Positions 29,136 through 38,901 are shown, counted from the stretch's first letter. The stretch is 64,000 nucleotides of DNA from Anaerosalibacter bizertensis (GCF_009696605.1 NZ_VULR01000002.1:62001-126000); one strand, 5' to 3'. The notes: generated from the sequence alone by a model not told the origin. A program made the numbers and translations.

Positions 29136-30536
29136 GTGAAAAATATTTATTTAATAGTGATATTAGGTTATATATTGGGAATTGCAGTATATGGATGGTA
29201 TTTAAACAGAAAGCATATTGAAACTAGTGATGATTTTGTTACAGGTGGTAGAAGAATACCTCTTCCAATATTAATTGGTACCTTACTAGCCACTTGGATG
29301 GGTAGTGGAATGGTTACTGGCACAGCAAACTTTATTTATACATATGGTCCTATTGCAGGATTGATTCATCTTATAGGAGAACCTTTAGGTTTATTACTTG
29401 TAGCATTATTTTTAGCTAAGCGTGCAAGAGAAAAAACATCTTACACCATTCCTGAATTAATTGAAATAAAATATGGACCAGTAGCAAGAGTAATATTAGC
29501 TATATGTATAATCCTTTCTTATGTTGGGATAGTATCATATCAGTTTCAAGCAGGAGGATATATATTAAATATTACAACTGGAATAAACGTAGAAATAGGA
29601 ACATTAATTAGTGCTATAATTATTATATTTCTATCAGTAGTAGGCGGTCTGGTTTCTGTTGCTTATACAGATGCTGTAGGAACATTGATAATATTTATTG
29701 CAATGATAATTGGACTTCCAATTGCTGTAAAACAGGCAGGAGGACTATCTGGAATGATCTCAGCAATTCCAGCAGAACAGCTTTCGGTTACAGGAAAATT
29801 AAGTGGGGTTCAATTATTGGGATATACACTTCCTACTATATTTTTAGTTTTGGGAGAACAAAACTTATATCAACGTTTTGGTTCAGCTAAAGATGTTGAA
29901 GAATCCAGAAAATCAGGTATTGGATTATTTTGGCTTGGACTTTTATTGGATATATTGATATTGGGATTAGTAACTCCAGGCATAGTACTTTATCCTAATT
30001 TGGAAAATCCTGATACCGCATTTTTTCAAGTAGCCATGGGACTTCCTGAAATAATAGGAGCTTTTATGCTTGCTAGTTCAGTTGCATTGTTTATAACTAC
30101 AGCAGATTCATATTTATTATCAGCAGGAACAAATGTAACTTATGATTTCTGGGCAAGATTTATAAATAAGGATGCCTCTGATAAGGAAAAACTTATTGTT
30201 ACTAGAGTTTCAATAGTTGTATTAGGAATAATAGCTTTGGTAGTAGGAAAATTTTTCCCTTCAATATTAAGTATGCAGATGTATGCTTATTCAATATATG
30301 GTGCTGCAGTAACTCCGGCTTTTTTAGCTTGTTTATTTTGGGATAAAGCAACTAAGGCAGGAGGTCTCACTTCAATTATAGTAGGTGGGCTTACAGTACT
30401 TATTTGGGAGATAGTATTGAAAAATCCAATGGGATTAAATAGTATTGTAATTGCAGGGCCATTATCAATAATATGTCTTATTATTGTTAGCTTAATGACA
30501 CAAAGTTCTTTAAAGAAAAGTCAAGTTAATGAATAA
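29136..30536 (+). CDS. Sodium:solute symporter (SSS family), probable proline/hydroxyproline uptake
   Basis: The 466-residue protein has about 13 transmembrane segments. SSS-family landmarks include GGRRIPLPILIGTLLATWMG, the LGEQNLYQRFGSAKD loop and ASSVALFITTADSYLLSAGTN carrying the sodium-site Ser/Thr cluster. It starts at GTG 29136 behind AGGGGGA. The position after proC suggests imino-acid import, like PutP, but SSS members carry many substrates (sugars, acetate, pantothenate), so the substrate is inferred from context alone. Confidence 0.75.
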   Translation: MKNIYLIVILGYILGIAVYGWYLNRKHIETSDDFVTGGRRIPLPILIGTLLATWMGSGMVTGTANFIYTYGPIAGLIHLIGEPLGLLLVALFLAKRAREKTSYTIPELIEIKYGPVARVILAICIILSYVGIVSYQFQAGGYILNITTGINVEIGTLISAIIIIFLSVVGGLVSVAYTDAVGTLIIFIAMIIGLPIAVKQAGGLSGMISAIPAEQLSVTGKLSGVQLLGYTLPTIFLVLGEQNLYQRFGSAKDVEESRKSGIGLFWLGLLLDILILGLVTPGIVLYPNLENPDTAFFQVAMGLPEIIGAFMLASSVALFITTADSYLLSAGTNVTYDFWARFINKDASDKEKLIVTRVSIVVLGIIALVVGKFFPSILSMQMYAYSIYGAAVTPAFLACLFWDKATKAGGLTSIIVGGLTVLIWEIVLKNPMGLNSIVIAGPLSIICLIIVSLMTQSSLKKSQVNE

Positions 30537-30598
30537 CATAGACTTTTATAGTCGTGTTATAATGGTTTTAAGTATTTAAATATGGGAAGGTGAATAAC

Positions 30599-32377
30599 GT
30601 GAATGTAAATGAAAAACTTTCAAGTTTAAGAAAACTTATGAATGAAAAGGGAATAGACGCTTATATTATACCTACATATGATCCACATCAGAGTGAATAT
30701 GTAGGTGAACATTGGCAAGCTAGAGTGTGGATATCAGGATTTACAGGTTCTGCTGGAACTGTAGTCGTAACTAAAGATGAAGCAGGACTATGGACAGATG
30801 GAAGATATTTTATTCAAGCTGAAAATCAGCTAAAGGGTAGTGAAATAAAATTATTTAAGATGGGTATACCTGGCTATCCAACCTATATGGAATGGATTAG
30901 AGACACTCTAAAAGAAGGAGAAACTGTAGGATTTGATGGAAAGCTATTTCCACAATCAGATGTACTGGAGATGCAAAAGAAGCTTGAAAATAAGAAGATA
31001 AAAATTGTTGAAGAATATGATCTAATAAGTAGTATATGGACAGATAGACCTGAGCTACCAATGGATGAAATATTTATTCATGATGTAAAATATGCAGGTA
31101 AAACTCCAAAGGAAAAATTAGAAGATGTAAGAAAAGAAATGGAAAAATTAGAAGTAGAATATTATATATTAGGAAGTCTTGATGATATAGCTTGGGTTTA
31201 TAATATCAGAGGAAAAGATGTAGAGTATAATCCTGTAGTTACCTCTTATGCTCTTATTTCCATGGATAAAGCTTATTTATTTGTCCATAAGGTAAAAGTT
31301 CCAAAAGAAGTAGAAAACTTTTTAAATAAAAATGGTATAGAGATTAGAGAATATAATGAAGTAAGAGATTATGTTGAAAAAATAAAGGATGGAAGTAGGG
31401 TATTTATAGATCCAAGTAGGGTAAATAGATGGTTATATAATGGAATACCAAAAGGATGTAAAATAGTTGAGGAAACCAACATAACAACTAATCTTAAAGC
31501 AATAAAAAACTCTGTAGAAATAGAAAACTTGAAAAGATGCTATATAAAAGATGGGGTTGCGTTAGTTAAGTTCTTGTATTGGATAGATAAAAACTTAGGG
31601 AAAACTCCAATGTCTGAGATCTCTGTATCAGATAAATTAGAAGAGTTTAGAAGAGAGCAAGAAGATTTTGTGGAACCTAGTTTTGGTACTATAGCTGCAT
31701 ATAAAGACCATGCACCTATGATGCACTATAGTGCTACTGAAGAGTCAGACTACACATTAAAAAATGAAGGTATGCTTTTAGTTGATTCAGGAGGACAGTA
31801 CTTAGATGGAACTACAGATATAACTAGAACTATAGTATTGGGACCTATAACAGAAGAAGAAAAGAGAGACTTTACTTTAACCTTAAAAGGGCATATTAAT
31901 CTTATAAAAGCTAGATTTTTATATGGAGCTACAGGCTCAAACTTAGATGTTTTAGCTAGATTTCCACTATGGCAGGAAGGCATTGATTATAAATGTGGAA
32001 CAGGTCATGGAGTAGGGTTTTTCTTAAATGTTCATGAAGGTCCACATAGATTTGCACCAATCCCTAATAAAGTGAAATTAGAAGAGGGAATGGTAGTGAC
32101 CATAGAGCCAGGAGTATATAAAGAAGGGAAACATGGTATAAGGATAGAAAATGATATAGTAGTAAGAAAAGACATAGTAACTGAGTCAGGTCAATTTATG
32201 AAATTTGAAACTATATCCTATTGTCCAATAGATTTAGAAGGAGTAGATGTAGATCTATTGGATGAAAGTGAAAGACAGTGGTTAAATAACTATCACACTG
32301 AAGTATATGAAAAATTATCTCCATATTTAAATAAAGATGAAAAAGAATGGTTGAAAAACGAAACTAGAAGTATATAA
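30599..32377 (+). CDS. Xaa-Pro aminopeptidase (M24B, long form)
   Basis: The protein has 592 residues from GTG 30599; the GTG at 30590 lies within the GGAAGGTGA ribosome site. Two creatinase-N-like domains (residues about 1-300) precede the pita-bread M24 domain. Metal ligands are Asp in VDSGGQYLDGTTDITRT, His in GTGHGVG and Glu in TIEPGVY and RIENDIV. It removes the N-terminal residue from peptides whose second residue is proline or hydroxyproline. It sits next to hydroxyproline genes, so it could feed them from collagen peptides. Cytosolic, dimeric in the family. Confidence 0.92.
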   Translation: MNVNEKLSSLRKLMNEKGIDAYIIPTYDPHQSEYVGEHWQARVWISGFTGSAGTVVVTKDEAGLWTDGRYFIQAENQLKGSEIKLFKMGIPGYPTYMEWIRDTLKEGETVGFDGKLFPQSDVLEMQKKLENKKIKIVEEYDLISSIWTDRPELPMDEIFIHDVKYAGKTPKEKLEDVRKEMEKLEVEYYILGSLDDIAWVYNIRGKDVEYNPVVTSYALISMDKAYLFVHKVKVPKEVENFLNKNGIEIREYNEVRDYVEKIKDGSRVFIDPSRVNRWLYNGIPKGCKIVEETNITTNLKAIKNSVEIENLKRCYIKDGVALVKFLYWIDKNLGKTPMSEISVSDKLEEFRREQEDFVEPSFGTIAAYKDHAPMMHYSATEESDYTLKNEGMLLVDSGGQYLDGTTDITRTIVLGPITEEEKRDFTLTLKGHINLIKARFLYGATGSNLDVLARFPLWQEGIDYKCGTGHGVGFFLNVHEGPHRFAPIPNKVKLEEGMVVTIEPGVYKEGKHGIRIENDIVVRKDIVTESGQFMKFETISYCPIDLEGVDVDLLDESERQWLNNYHTEVYEKLSPYLNKDEKEWLKNETRSI

Positions 32378-32385
32378 ATGATAAA

Positions 32386-32431
32386 ATAAATGAGAGAATA
32401 CTTGCCAAGTATTCTCTCATTTATTTTTTAT
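32386..32431 (+). terminator. Rho-independent terminator, insertion site of the outer group II intron
   Basis: A 17-bp stem built on GAGAGAATACTTG with a one-base loop and a T run lies immediately 5' of the intron. Class C group II introns typically insert just after such terminators. Confidence 0.9.
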
Positions 32432-32742
32432 GTTTGACGGGCATGTCATATATTTAAGGTGAAAGTCCTAAGGGGCGTAGTTACCAAAGAACTTAATAGC
32501 AACTTGTAAGTTTCACACCGTGAGGTCTCATGAACGATACAGTAGTAACAACGAATCATGAGAAGTCAGCAGAGGTCATAGTAATTAAATTTTTTTTAGT
32601 GAAGGACTGAACAATTAAAGAACATAATATAAAATGGGTGTAGTTTAGATAATATGATTGATACAGGTGAAAACGTAAAAGGAACCCAAGGTCGCTAAAT
32701 TAAGATATTTCTAAACTAGCAAAAAGGAGTAGGATTCACATT

Positions 32743-33136
32743 ATGACAAATTTATTAGACAAAATTTTTGACATACAAAATATGTATCAAGCCTTTAGAA
32801 GAGTATGTTCGAACAAAGGAACAAGTGGAGTTGATGGGATAACTGTTGACGAAATCGACAGATATATTAGAGAAAACTGGCAAAGAATAAAAGTCGAAAT
32901 AAAAGAAAGACGTTACAAACCACAACCAGTCTTAAGAGTAGAAATTCCAAAACCTAATGGTGGCACCAGAAAATTGGGCATACCTACAGTCATGGATAGA
33001 GGTGAATTTCAACCATCAAAAACAGGTACACCATAAGGAGGAAATTTATCCCCTCTTTTAAGTAACATAATGCTAAATGAGCTTGATAAAGAGTTAGAAA
33101 GTCGTGAACTTAATTTTGTCCGTTATGCAGATGATT
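32743..33136 (+). pseudogene. Group II intron reverse transcriptase/maturase, 5' fragment of outer intron
   Basis: The N-terminal RT starts MTNLLDKIFDIQNMYQ and runs through KPNGGTRKLGIPTVMDR. It then jumps to GEFQPSKTGTP, missing about 100 codons (RT motifs 3-4, including the first catalytic Asp). In GTPQGG the CAA is changed to TAA at 33034. The frame then continues GGNLSPLLSNIM to RYADD, where the inner intron is inserted. The 3' part resumes at 34621. Confidence 0.85.
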
Positions 33137-34620
33137 GTGTGCCACGAATGTGCGTCTAAGTAGCGTAGCTACTTGAATACAGCTATACTGTACAGATGAT
33201 GGCGGCGGGCCCGCCGAAATCGCCATACAGGTGGAGATTTCAAATTACCTTAAGGTGCTGTGGTCAAAAGCCATGGTATTGAGCGTTAAGGAAAAGGCAG
33301 TATCTAAACTGTCAAGTGTGTGTTAAGGAGATGAACGAACAAGTGAACCACTTACGAAAGTGTCGAAAGCGTAGAGATTCCATCAAAACCAGGGGGTAGT
33401 CGTTAATCTGGGATAAGTCTAGGGGAAACCTGTTTACTGCCTAGATGGTGGACGGCACAAAGGTGGCATGAACTTAATACAGGCGTCTGTGATGAACAAT
33501 CCATTGAAGATTTTGAGAAAAACTTAAACAACAATCTATACAAAATCTGGAATAGAATGTCATCAGGAAGTTACTTTCCCAAACCTGTAAAAGCAGTAGC
33601 AATACCTAAGAAGAATGGTGGTACTAGAATACTAGGCATACCCACTGTTGAAGATAGGATTGCACAAATGGTAGCTAAAATATACTTTGAGCCAAAGGTA
33701 GAGTCCATATTTTACGAAGACTCATATGGATATAGACCAAATAAATCAGCAATACAAGCAATAGAAAAGACAAGAATAAGATGTTGGAGGAAGGATTGGG
33801 TGCTAGAATTCGATATCAAGGGATTATTTGATAATATCAGGCATGATTATCTAATGGAATTAGTAAAAAGACATACTGAAGAGAAATGGATAATCCTATA
33901 CATTGAAAGATGGTTAACAGCACCATTTCAAATGGAAGATGGAGAATTAATACTAAGAACAGCAGGAACACCTCAAGGAGGTGTCATAAGCCCAGTACTT
34001 GCAAACTTGTTTTTACACTATACATTTGATGATTTTATGGTAAAACAGTTTCCAACAATACCGTGGGAGAGATATGCTGATGATGGAGTAACACATTGTA
34101 CATCATTAAAGCAAGCGAAATACCTACAAAGAAGGTTAGAAGAAAGGTTTAAACAATGTGGAGTGGAACTAAATCTAGAGAAAACGAAGATAGTGTACTG
34201 TAAAGATGATGACCTTAAAGGAAATTATGAAAATATATCTTTTGACTTTCTAGGATATGTATTTAGACCAAGACATTCAAGCAGTAAATATGGAAAATTT
34301 TTCACAAATTTCCTTCCAGCAATATCTGAAAAGGTAAAGAAAGCAATTTGTAAGGAAGTAAGAAGCTGGAAGCTACAATTAAAAGTTGATAAAGACATAT
34401 GGGATATATCAAAGATGTTTAACAAGAAAATACAAGAAATGAAAACATAGATGAAAATCAGAATATTGGTTAGGTAACATTGCCAAAAGAGATGTGAAAT
34501 TATTTGTACACTGGAAATTTGGAGTATTACCAACGGCTGGATAATGGGAGCCGTATGAGCTGAGAGGTTTACATACGGTTCTGAGAGAGACTTAAGGGGA
34601 GGTTCCTTAGGTCTACTCAC
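33137..34620 (+). mobile_element. Nested group II intron (inner), degenerate
   Basis: It is inserted in the YADD catalytic codons of the outer RT. It begins with the GUGUG-type 5' end GTGTGCCACG, carries intron RNA structure to about 33480, a damaged RT gene, domain V (34548-34582, GAGCCGTATG ... CATACGGTTC) and a domain VI hairpin ending CTCAC near 34620. The 5' and 3' boundaries are uncertain by one or two bases because TGT is shared. Confidence 0.8.
33483..34450 (+). pseudogene. Group II intron reverse transcriptase of inner intron (truncated at both ends)
   Basis: An open frame from about 33483 (GVCDEQSIEDFEKNL) has no start codon until ATG 33557, so the N-terminus is lost. It keeps RT motifs: GIPTVEDRIAQMV, EFDIKGLFDNI (catalytic Asp), GTPQGGVISPVLANL and RYADDGV. 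It then stops after KMFNKKIQEMKT. The end of the maturase region survives out of frame at about 34455-34545 (NIAKRDVKLFVHWKFGVLPTAG), so the X domain is deleted. It is probably inactive. Confidence 0.8.
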
Positions 34621-34851
34621 TGTATTATAACAGTAAAAAGTAAAGTAGCAGCAAAGAGACAGTGGGGTTTACAAAAAGTTAGGAATTAATAAAGACTTAG
34701 CAAGATTAACCTCATATTGTGGGATAGGTACTACTTTGTAGCAACAAAAACCTGTGTATCAAGAGCAATTTCAAAGGATATATTAACCCGAAGAGGGTTA
34801 ATAAGTCCATTAGATTATTATGAACACAGGCGTAATGTAAGATTTAATTGA
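34621..34851 (+). pseudogene. 3' remnant of outer intron reverse transcriptase
   Basis: It resumes with IITVKSKVAAKR after the inner intron. After a further large deletion it reads LGINKDLARLTSYCG, loses one G, and continues in another frame as RYYFVATKTCVSRAISKDILTRRGLISPLDYYEH to a stop before domain V. Confidence 0.75.
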
Positions 34852-35475
34852 ACCGCCGTATACGGAACCGTACGTACGGTGGTGTGAGAGGGAAAATTTA
34901 TTTTTCCATACTCGATTCGACAAATATTATGCAATACATATTAGATTAGTGAGAAATTTTTAAGTTATATAAAAATATGTCAAAATTCCTTGCATGCTTT
35001 TTCTTGAAATAGAACAACTTATCATTTATAATCTTATGCAAGATTATAAGTCAGAATAGTGTGAATTATAACGCTATTCATTGAAAGGTGTTTTATATTT
35101 TTTAGGTTGTTATAGTATTCAAGTGATCTGAAAAAATCAGAATGTATGTTGATAATAGCTAACTAAATGGTTATTTAATAAAGTTAACCTTAATATAGAT
35201 AAAGATAGAGAATTTATTACAATATGATTAAGAAAGGAGCATTTTTCATAATAAGTCTATAGTTTTTAATAATGACATTAGAAATTTCTAGAATTTGTTT
35301 AAAAATATTAAGATTACAGTCTTTAAAATACTAATGGATAAAGATTAAAAATTTTTACCTTTTGAATAATATACTTTTGATAGATATTTAACAGTTGAAT
35401 ATTATATAATTTTTTCGTATAGATAAATAAGAAGTATAATTTATCTAAGAGTTTTAGCCTCTAATGTGGTATATT

Positions 35476-35507
35476 ATGGATTCTATCTATACAATAATTA
35501 TTTCATA
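35476..35507 (+). repeat. Imperfect direct repeat, copy 1
   Basis: It is 27/32 identical to 35684-35715, and weaker similarity extends to both sides. It reads MDSIYTIIIS then stop. Confidence 0.6.
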
Positions 35508-35683
35508 ATATAAATAAATAGAAAACACTTAACTTATAAAACCTAATGTTTAGAACCTCTCTACTCTATTGATATAAGTCTATGTATATTCGGTAATTAG
35601 GTAATGTTCTCCTAATTAGAATATGGTGTAAAGAAGAGGTGCAATCTTTTATTAGGAAGAACTGGAATTCAAAGAGGTGGACT

Positions 35684-35715
35684 ATGGTCTCTATCTGTAC
35701 AATTATTATTTCACA
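35684..35715 (+). repeat. Imperfect direct repeat, copy 2, with a 13-codon ORF behind a good RBS
   Basis: ATG 35684 follows AGAGGTGG at 35674-35681 with short spacing and encodes MVSICTIIISQDK then stop (35725), 22 bp ahead of the radical SAM gene. It may be a leader peptide or a decayed precursor. Confidence 0.45.
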
Positions 35716-35746
35716 AGATAAGTGAAATAGGAAAGAAAAAAAGAAA

Positions 35747-37063
35747 ATGGGATTAAGATTTATGTTAAGAAAAGAAAATTTTGGTGCAATATTATATGAT
35801 AGAGAAAATTTTGAATTTTATTTTATTGATAAGTTTGGATTTGAAATAATTTTAAATATTAATAAATTTGGTATCCAAAGAACAATAGAGTTTTATGATT
35901 ATGACGAAAGAGATAGTGTTACTTTTTATATAAAAGAATTAAATGAACTTGGATTAGTTAAAGGTAATAAAATTGATGCTGATATTATAATAAATAAACC
36001 AACTGAAAAATCATTATCGGCACCAGTAAAAGCATATTTAACTATTACTGATTTTTGTAATTTAAAATGTGATCATTGTTTTGGAGATTTTGGAAAGGGT
36101 AATGAAATGAATATGAAAAATATAAGAGAAATATTGAAGCAATTAAATGACTTAGGAGTTCCTCAGATAAGTATTACAGGTGGAGAACCTTTATGTCATC
36201 CAAGAATATATGATATAGTTGAATTAATAATACAAGAAGGTTTTACTATACAAATGACAACTAATGGTTTACTTATAAATGATGAATTTATAAATACATT
36301 TTCTAAATATAGTGATCAATGTTTTAGAATTTCAGTCTCATTAGATGGAATAAAAGAAGCACATGATAAAGTTAGGGGTGAAGGAAATTTTTCAAAAGTA
36401 ATGGATAGGATTAAGTTTTTACAGAAGAATCATTTTAAGTTTGGTATTAATACAGTAATTAGTAATTATAACATAGATACTATAGACGAATATTTGGATA
36501 TGTTATTGGAAAATGAAATTACAGATGTTTCTTTCTCTTTAATAATGCCAACAGGCAGAGCAGCTGATAGTGAAATTAATCTAATAAATTTGAATAGTAG
36601 TCTTTGGAAACATAAAATTAAAAAAGCTAAAGAAAGTATACAACAATTTGCAATTAAATCATCATCTTCACAATATGTGTTCGGTGATGTTGTTACTTCA
36701 GAGGGCAAATTTATTTTAGAAAAAGATGAAATTCGAAAAGAATTAGGATTGGAGAGGTGTGGAGCTGGTTCTTATATTATAACTATATCTTCAAATGGTG
36801 ACTTAATTCCTTGTGTACATTTGAAAGATTTTTTTAATAAAAGAAAGGTTTATTCCGAGTCTGTTTTTGAGAAACCATTGAAGGACATATGGGATAGCAA
36901 TGCTCAATTTTTATTTATGAGAAATCTTAAAACTGGAAATAGTTGTTTACTTTGTGATTCTTATATTGATGGAACATGTGTAGGAGGTTGTCCAGCTATT
37001 TCTGATGCATTTTATAGCAGTATTTTGGATAAAGATCCCTATTGTCCTAAATGGGAAGTATAG
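35747..37063 (+). CDS. Radical SAM/SPASM peptide maturase-like protein
   Basis: The 438-residue protein starts at ATG 35747 (ATG 35762 is an alternative). An N-terminal segment (about 1-75) resembles a PqqD/RiPP-recognition-like winged domain. Radical SAM cluster Cys are in CNLKCDHCFGDF (CX3CX2C) and SAM-binding SITGGEPL follows. The C-terminal SPASM domain has CX12GX4C (CGAGSYIITISSNGDLIPC), then CLLC, CVGGC and a last Cys in DPYCP, so two auxiliary clusters are expected. Such enzymes install thioether or other crosslinks in ribosomal peptides. An ABC exporter follows directly, but no precursor peptide is recognised, so the substrate is unknown. Confidence 0.8.
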   Translation: MGLRFMLRKENFGAILYDRENFEFYFIDKFGFEIILNINKFGIQRTIEFYDYDERDSVTFYIKELNELGLVKGNKIDADIIINKPTEKSLSAPVKAYLTITDFCNLKCDHCFGDFGKGNEMNMKNIREILKQLNDLGVPQISITGGEPLCHPRIYDIVELIIQEGFTIQMTTNGLLINDEFINTFSKYSDQCFRISVSLDGIKEAHDKVRGEGNFSKVMDRIKFLQKNHFKFGINTVISNYNIDTIDEYLDMLLENEITDVSFSLIMPTGRAADSEINLINLNSSLWKHKIKKAKESIQQFAIKSSSSQYVFGDVVTSEGKFILEKDEIRKELGLERCGAGSYIITISSNGDLIPCVHLKDFFNKRKVYSESVFEKPLKDIWDSNAQFLFMRNLKTGNSCLLCDSYIDGTCVGGCPAISDAFYSSILDKDPYCPKWEV

Positions 37064-37084
37064 CCAAAATATTGGAGGATAATT

Positions 37085-38083
37085 ATGATAGAAGTAGATA
37101 ATATAAAAAAGAGTTTTGTAATTCCTGTGAAGAAAGATGGGAGATTTTTAAAGAACCTTATGAGACGAGAATATATAAGAAAAGAAGCTGTTAAGGGCAT
37201 TAGTTTCTCTATAGATAAAGGTGAGTTGATTGGATATATTGGCCTTAATGGTGCTGGAAAATCCACAACAATAAAGATGTTGTGTGGTATACTTAAGCCA
37301 GATTCAGGAAGTATTAAAGTAAATGGTTTAGATCCATTTGAAAATAGAAGAGAAAATAATATGAATATGGGAGTATTATTTGGGCAACGAGGACAACTAT
37401 GGACGGATTTGCCAGTACAAGATTCATTTTTATTGCTAAAGAAGATTTATAATGTTTCTAATGAGGATTATAAAAAGAGGATAGAATTTTTAGATAATGA
37501 ACTTAATATAGGAGAGATTATGAAAATCCCAGTAAGAAAACTTAGCTTAGGGCAAAGAATGAGATGTGAGTTTGCTGGAAGTCTTATCCACTGGCCAAGT
37601 ATAATTTATTTAGATGAACCTACCATAGGGTTAGATATATTAACTAAGAAAAAAGCTTTGTCATTAATAAAGAAATTAAATGAAAAATGTGGAAAAACCA
37701 TCATATTTACAACTCATAATATGCAGGATATTGAGGATTTATGTGACAGAGTGGTTTTAATTGATAATGGAAAAATAATCTATGATGGGAAAACTCAAAA
37801 ATTAAAGGCTTCTTATACTAATCAAAAAATATTATCTATTACTTTTGATTATATTGGAAATAATGATAAAGAAAACTTGATAAAAGTATTAAAAAAATCT
37901 GGGAAGATATTAAACACTTGCAACAATAGTTTACAATTACTTATTAATGATGGAAAAATTCACAATATGAAGAATATTTTAAATGAAATAAATAAAGTTT
38001 GCGAAATAACTGATTATGATATATCTTCTATTAAATTTGAAAACATAATAGAAAATATTTATACAATAGAAGCTAAATCATAG
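37085..38083 (+). CDS. ABC transporter ATPase (ABC-2/DUF990-associated type)
   Basis: The 332-residue protein has Walker A GLNGAGKST, a Q-loop region FGQRGQLWTDLPVQDSF, signature LSLGQRMRCEFAG and Walker B IIYLDEPTIGLD. The N-terminal PVKKDGRFLKNLMRREY insertion and the QRGQLWTDLP segment are typical of ATPases that pair with DUF990-type permeases. It lies 21 bp after the radical SAM gene with GGAGG before ATG, and 2 bp before the first permease. It is expected to power export of the maturase product or of a toxic compound. Confidence 0.88.
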   Translation: MIEVDNIKKSFVIPVKKDGRFLKNLMRREYIRKEAVKGISFSIDKGELIGYIGLNGAGKSTTIKMLCGILKPDSGSIKVNGLDPFENRRENNMNMGVLFGQRGQLWTDLPVQDSFLLLKKIYNVSNEDYKKRIEFLDNELNIGEIMKIPVRKLSLGQRMRCEFAGSLIHWPSIIYLDEPTIGLDILTKKKALSLIKKLNEKCGKTIIFTTHNMQDIEDLCDRVVLIDNGKIIYDGKTQKLKASYTNQKILSITFDYIGNNDKENLIKVLKKSGKILNTCNNSLQLLINDGKIHNMKNILNEINKVCEITDYDISSIKFENIIENIYTIEAKS

Positions 38084-38085
38084 GG

Positions 38086-38895
38086 GTGAACCACATGAAG
38101 AGATTAAAAATATCTAAATATTTTGAGTGGTTAAAAATGGGAGCAAAAATACAGTTATTTGATCGTGGGATTCTTTTAGAGAATATATTTAATTTTATAT
38201 TTCAGATATTCTTATCTTATTTTTTATGGAAAGGAATATATGGTAGTAATAAAATATTAAATGGACGGAATTTTCAACAAATGATAAATTATATAATTCT
38301 TAGTGTAGGAATATCTAATATTTTTGTATATCCCAATATTTATTTTATGTCAATGGATATAAAATCAGGAAATATCGCCTACACATTGCTTAAACCTATA
38401 GATTATCAAATGCAATTTATATTTAAAAATATAGGAATTGTACTTCCTATACTGGTAATATCAATTTTTTCAGTATTAGTATTTCAAATATTTATATTTA
38501 GTATAGACATGCCTGTTAATTTTATTTATTTTGTTATAAGTGTATTTTTGTCATTGTTGACTGTAATAACCTTTGATTTTATTTTAGGTATGGTTTGTTT
38601 TTGGACTGAGAATAGTTGGGGAGTATCTACTTTAGAATTTGCCATAGTATCTTTTTTTTCAGGCAGATTAATTCCTCTTGATTTTTTTCCTAAAAACTTT
38701 AGATATCTATTTATAGAAATACTCCCTTTCTCTGGAATAATTTATACTCCTATAGACATCTACCAGAATTATTGGAGTGCTAATGATTTTTTGATGTATT
38801 TGATTCAACAGAGTGGGTGGATTATTATATTATTATTAATAGGTAGATATATATTTAATATTGCAAGGAATCATGTATTTATAAATGGAGGTTAA
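38086..38895 (+). CDS. ABC-2 family permease (DUF990-like), subunit 1
   Basis: The 269-residue protein has six predicted membrane helices and the SGNIAYTLLKPIDYQMQF stretch characteristic of ABC-2 permeases paired with long YbhF/viologen-exporter-type ATPases. An alternative start at ATG 38095 fits the GGGGTGAA site (38083-38090) better than 38086. It is followed within 6 bp by a second permease, which suggests a heterodimeric transmembrane domain. Confidence 0.8.
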   Translation: MNHMKRLKISKYFEWLKMGAKIQLFDRGILLENIFNFIFQIFLSYFLWKGIYGSNKILNGRNFQQMINYIILSVGISNIFVYPNIYFMSMDIKSGNIAYTLLKPIDYQMQFIFKNIGIVLPILVISIFSVLVFQIFIFSIDMPVNFIYFVISVFLSLLTVITFDFILGMVCFWTENSWGVSTLEFAIVSFFSGRLIPLDFFPKNFRYLFIEILPFSGIIYTPIDIYQNYWSANDFLMYLIQQSGWIIILLLIGRYIFNIARNHVFINGG

Positions 38896-38901
38896 AAAAA
38901 C

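Larger units (their letters stand above)
32432..34921 (+). mobile_element. Degenerate group II intron (outer), interrupted by a second group II intron
   Basis: The 5' RNA part carries the GGTGAAAGTCCTA element. An RT fragment lies at 32743-33133. Domain V lies at 34850-34891 (GAACCGCC ... GGTGGTG) and domain VI runs to an AC 3' end at about 34921. The RT is broken by an in-frame deletion, a nonsense mutation, frameshifts and a nested intron, so it cannot be autonomously mobile. The 5' end (TGTTTGACGGG) is estimated from the end of the terminator T run; class C-like by position. Confidence 0.8.
34922..35746. other. 825-bp AT-rich region without a recognisable gene
   Basis: Only very short open frames occur (20 codons or fewer on the plus strand) and I see no Cys-rich or leader-like precursor peptide. 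Hairpins are present at 35027-35049 and 35592-35618 (TAATTAGG/CCTAATTA). Two related 32-bp segments, 35476-35507 and 35684-35715, are described separately. Confidence 0.6.

Noticed and set aside
34225-34620. 131-codon minus-strand frame
   Set aside because: It lies opposite the inner intron RT and domain V, so it is a shadow.
32432-34921. CRISPR-like or IS element in the repeat-rich region
   Set aside because: No regularly spaced repeats, transposase or terminal inverted repeats are present. RT motifs and two domain V hairpins identify group II introns.
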